A DNA stretch of 64,000 nucleotides. It comes from Eubacterium sp. (GTDB taxonomy: Bacteria; Bacillota; Clostridia; Lachnospirales; Lachnospiraceae). Location of the stretch: contig JAFRWY010000066.1 of the NCBI GenBank assembly GCA_017437905.1, positions 1 through 64,000 of the forward strand, in the 5' to 3' direction. The position numbers and the translations under genes were made by a program. The notes under the pieces are model-generated. The model was not told the origin of the DNA. It saw only the letters and a program-made list of their open reading frames with translations, and did not search any database. This document shows positions 62,465 to 64,000 of the stretch, piece after piece. Numbering within the stretch: position 1 is the first letter of the stretch; every line of letters begins with the position of its first letter.

Positions 62465-62511
62465 TGATGCTTCGGGCTTTGCCCCCGGAAGGACAGGCAC
62501 CGAAGGATTCA
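62465..62511. repeat. Short dispersed repeat copy between frr and uppS
   Basis: GATGCTTCGGGCTTTGCCCC then CGGAAGGACAGGCACCGAAGGATTC, a shortened and diverged unit. The inverted GCTTCGG and CCGAAGG ends allow a stem. Confidence 0.5.
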
Positions 62512-62518
62512 CCGGTTA

Positions 62519-63061
62519 CTATACGGTCATGATCTCGGTGGTCTTTGCATCAACCAGTTTATCGATCTTCTCTACGAACTTGTCGGTTGCCTTCTGGATC
62601 TTCTCTTCCTCATCCTTGCGGTCGTCCTCGGAGATCTCTCCGGCCTTCTCCTGCTTCTTCACCGCATCATTTGCATCACGGCGGATATTCCGTACCGCAA
62701 CCTTGGCAGCCTCGCCCTTCTTCTTGATATCCTTTGCAAGTTCCTTACGACGATCCTCCGTCAGCTTCGGGAAATGAAGGATCACGCTCTTTCCGTCATT
62801 GCTCGGATTCAGTCCCAGATCCGAAGCCATGATGGCCTTCTCGATCTCCTTTACCATCTTCGGCTCCCAGGGAGTGATCATAAGTGTCTGTGCTTCCGGA
62901 ACCGTGATATTGGCCACGCCCTGCATACCGGTCGGGGTTCCGTAATAATCTACCTTGATCTTGTCCAGAATGTGCGGATTTGCACGTCCTGCACGGATTG
63001 TGGAATAATCAGCTTCCAGATTGTCGAGTGCCTTTTGCATTTTGTCAGAATACTCTGCCAT
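62519..63061 (-). CDS. frr: Ribosome recycling factor
   Basis: 180 residues. Typical segments are YSTIRAGRANPHILDKIKVDYYG, TPLxQ-like TGMQGVANITVPEAQTL and WEPKMVKEIEKAI, and NPSNDGKSVILHFPKLTEDRRKEL (quoted in parts: LTEDRRKELAKDIKKKGE). It has the normal L-shaped fold length. It splits post-termination ribosomes with EF-G. It is separated from pyrH by 124 bases with a repeat. Confidence 0.97.
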   Translation of the reverse strand: MAEYSDKMQKALDNLEADYSTIRAGRANPHILDKIKVDYYGTPTGMQGVANITVPEAQTLMITPWEPKMVKEIEKAIMASDLGLNPSNDGKSVILHFPKLTEDRRKELAKDIKKKGEAAKVAVRNIRRDANDAVKKQEKAGEISEDDRKDEEEKIQKATDKFVEKIDKLVDAKTTEIMTV

Positions 63062-63113
63062 GGTTGTAACCTCCCTTGATAATAAAAATACTTCTTGATG
63101 ATTGATTTCTACT

Positions 63114-63174
63114 GCAGGATCCTTCGCTTTGCCCGGGATGACACGTCATTCCGGGGCCCGGCCGAAGCATCTTT
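63114..63174. repeat. Dispersed repeat copy between pyrH and frr
   Basis: CAGGATCCTTCGCTTTGCCC followed by GGGATGACACGTCATTCCGGGGCCCGGCCGAAGC. The ATGACA/TGTCAT-type arms face each other around a short centre, so this copy can form a hairpin. Confidence 0.65.
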
Positions 63175-63185
63175 ATCACATTCCG

Positions 63186-63890
63186 TCACTCCGCGGAAAT
63201 TTCGGTTCCGGTAAACGGACCGCTGATGGCCCGGACGATGCTGTCCTCTCCGGCCAGTCCGAAGAGCAGCATGGGCATCTTGTTCTCCATCGCAAGCACC
63301 GCAGACGCCAGATCGATCACTCCCAGTTTCTTGTCCACGATCTCCTGCATGGTCATACGATCGATCTTCTGTGCCGTAGGATCCACCTTCGGATCCGCGG
63401 TATAGACCCCGTCGATGGCCTTGCCTGCCAGGATCGCATCCGCACCGATCTCCACTGCCCGAAGGACAACCGCCATATCCGTAGAGAAGTACGGATGTCC
63501 GGTTCCTCCCGCAAAGAATACTACATGTCCCTGCTCCATAAAGGCGACTGCCTGATCACGGACATACATTTCCGTGACATTTCCCATCTGAAATGGTGTC
63601 ATGACATGGCAGGTGATCCCTGCCTGACGGAAGAAATCCGCCGTATAGATGCAGTTCATGATGGTAGCCAGCATGCCGATCTGATCCGCCTTCACCCGGT
63701 CCATGTCCTTGGAGGTACGTCCTCTCCAGAAATTACCGCCGCCGATCACGATCCCCACCTGGATTCCCTGATCCAGCACCTTCTTCACCTGAGCTGCCAC
63801 GTCCTTTACGACCTCTTCCGAGAAGCCCGTCTTCTGCTCTCCTGCGAGAGCTTCACCGGACAACTTCAGCACCACTCGTTTCAGTTCCAT
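63186..63890 (-). CDS. pyrH: UMP kinase
   Basis: 234 residues. The amino acid kinase fold shows VLKLSGEALAGEQ, VGIVIGGGNFWRGRTSKDMD, and GTGHPYFSTDMAVVLRAVEIGA with the nucleotide site. It phosphorylates UMP to UDP and is hexameric and allosteric. AAGGGAG precedes the ATG. It stands at the head of the frr-uppS-cdsA run; tsf and rpsB, often upstream, are not in the window. Confidence 0.97.
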   Translation of the reverse strand: MELKRVVLKLSGEALAGEQKTGFSEEVVKDVAAQVKKVLDQGIQVGIVIGGGNFWRGRTSKDMDRVKADQIGMLATIMNCIYTADFFRQAGITCHVMTPFQMGNVTEMYVRDQAVAFMEQGHVVFFAGGTGHPYFSTDMAVVLRAVEIGADAILAGKAIDGVYTADPKVDPTAQKIDRMTMQEIVDKKLGVIDLASAVLAMENKMPMLLFGLAGEDSIVRAISGPFTGTEISAE

Positions 63891-63918
63891 ACCTTACGTC
63901 TCCCTTCGTCTGCCGTTC

Positions 63919-64000
63919 TTATTTGTTGCCGGAATGATTCCGGTTTCTGTTCCGATTCCGGTTCGAACCGCCCTGATGACCTTCTTCTTCCTTCGAAAGC
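63919..64000 (-). CDS. C-terminal end of an unidentified protein (partial)
   Basis: A frame open from the window edge reads LSKEEEGHQGGSNRNRNRNR then NHSGNK and stops at TAA, 28 bases before the pyrH start. The Asn-Arg repeats make a basic, flexible tail. It does not look like the C-terminus of EF-Ts, the expected neighbour. The stretch is short (26 codons), so it could be noise. Confidence 0.4.
   Translation of the reverse strand, partial: LSKEEEGHQGGSNRNRNRNRNHSGNK

Overview
The window fits a member of the Clostridia, most probably Lachnospiraceae. It has moderate GC, a Gram-positive replicative polymerase PolC, RNase J, IreB and YlbF homologues, and the gene order pyrH-frr-uppS-cdsA-dxr-rseP-ispG-polC that is usual for Firmicutes. 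It also has type IV pilus genes without an outer-membrane secretin. Almost all genes lie on the minus strand and are read from high to low coordinates. The plus-strand genes are the end of efp (left edge) and one membrane glycosyltransferase (34387-35562). No rRNA, tRNA or CRISPR array was seen, and no gap longer than 300 bases lacks a gene. Start coordinates were moved from the longest ORF to an internal start where a Shine-Dalgarno sequence or family alignment favours it.

Layout, left to right. (1) 1-217: 3' end of efp and its terminator. (2) 303-22980: a type IV pilus locus. In transcription order it holds pilB, then an intact IS4/IS1634-type insertion sequence (19043-21230), then pilT, pilC, the major pilin, a pilM-pilN fusion, pilO, four pilin-like or PilX-like proteins (two very large), and a giant secreted protein before a terminator. 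(3) 23151-28813: housekeeping genes, namely a U32-family tRNA hydroxylation protein, TrmR-like methyltransferase, a short MltG-like protein, a YlbF-family protein, RNase J, RuvX and IreB, with a strong promoter before ireB. (4) 28864-34281: a huge secreted CAP/Ig-like/cell-wall-binding protein with a roughly 440-residue internal duplication. (5) 34387-47010: a nonulosonic (pseudaminic-type) acid surface glycan locus. A consensus promoter at 46982-47010 precedes a GT2 glycosyltransferase, a flippase, pseB, pseC, an aldo/keto reductase, a cytidylyltransferase, a GSA-like aminotransferase, pseI, pseH, pseG and a sialyltransferase-like gene. (6) 47034-51693: a sugar-modification cassette of an SDR, a ThDP-dependent carboligase-like enzyme and an HMGL-type aldolase. 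(7) 51724-63890: HAD phosphatase, polC, ispG, rseP, dxr, cdsA, uppS, frr and pyrH, and at the edge the tail of an unidentified gene.

The pilus region is a nearly complete Gram-positive type IV pilus machine: extension and retraction ATPases, platform protein, inner-membrane alignment complex and pilins. It lacks only the prepilin peptidase within the window. The giant terminal protein is a plausible tip or adhesin component. The glycan region should make a CMP-activated nonulosonic acid and move a lipid-linked glycan across the membrane. Its two extra enzymes (aminotransferase and reductase) and the neighbouring ThDP/aldolase/SDR cassette have no obvious place in the standard pseudaminic acid pathway, and are the best candidates here for undescribed chemistry. 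A family of dispersed ~50-120 bp repeats (core like TGTCATYCTGAG and CTTCGCTTCGCTCAGAATGA) is scattered through the right two thirds of the window. Some copies form gene ends, and one lies in frame inside the ThDP enzyme gene.
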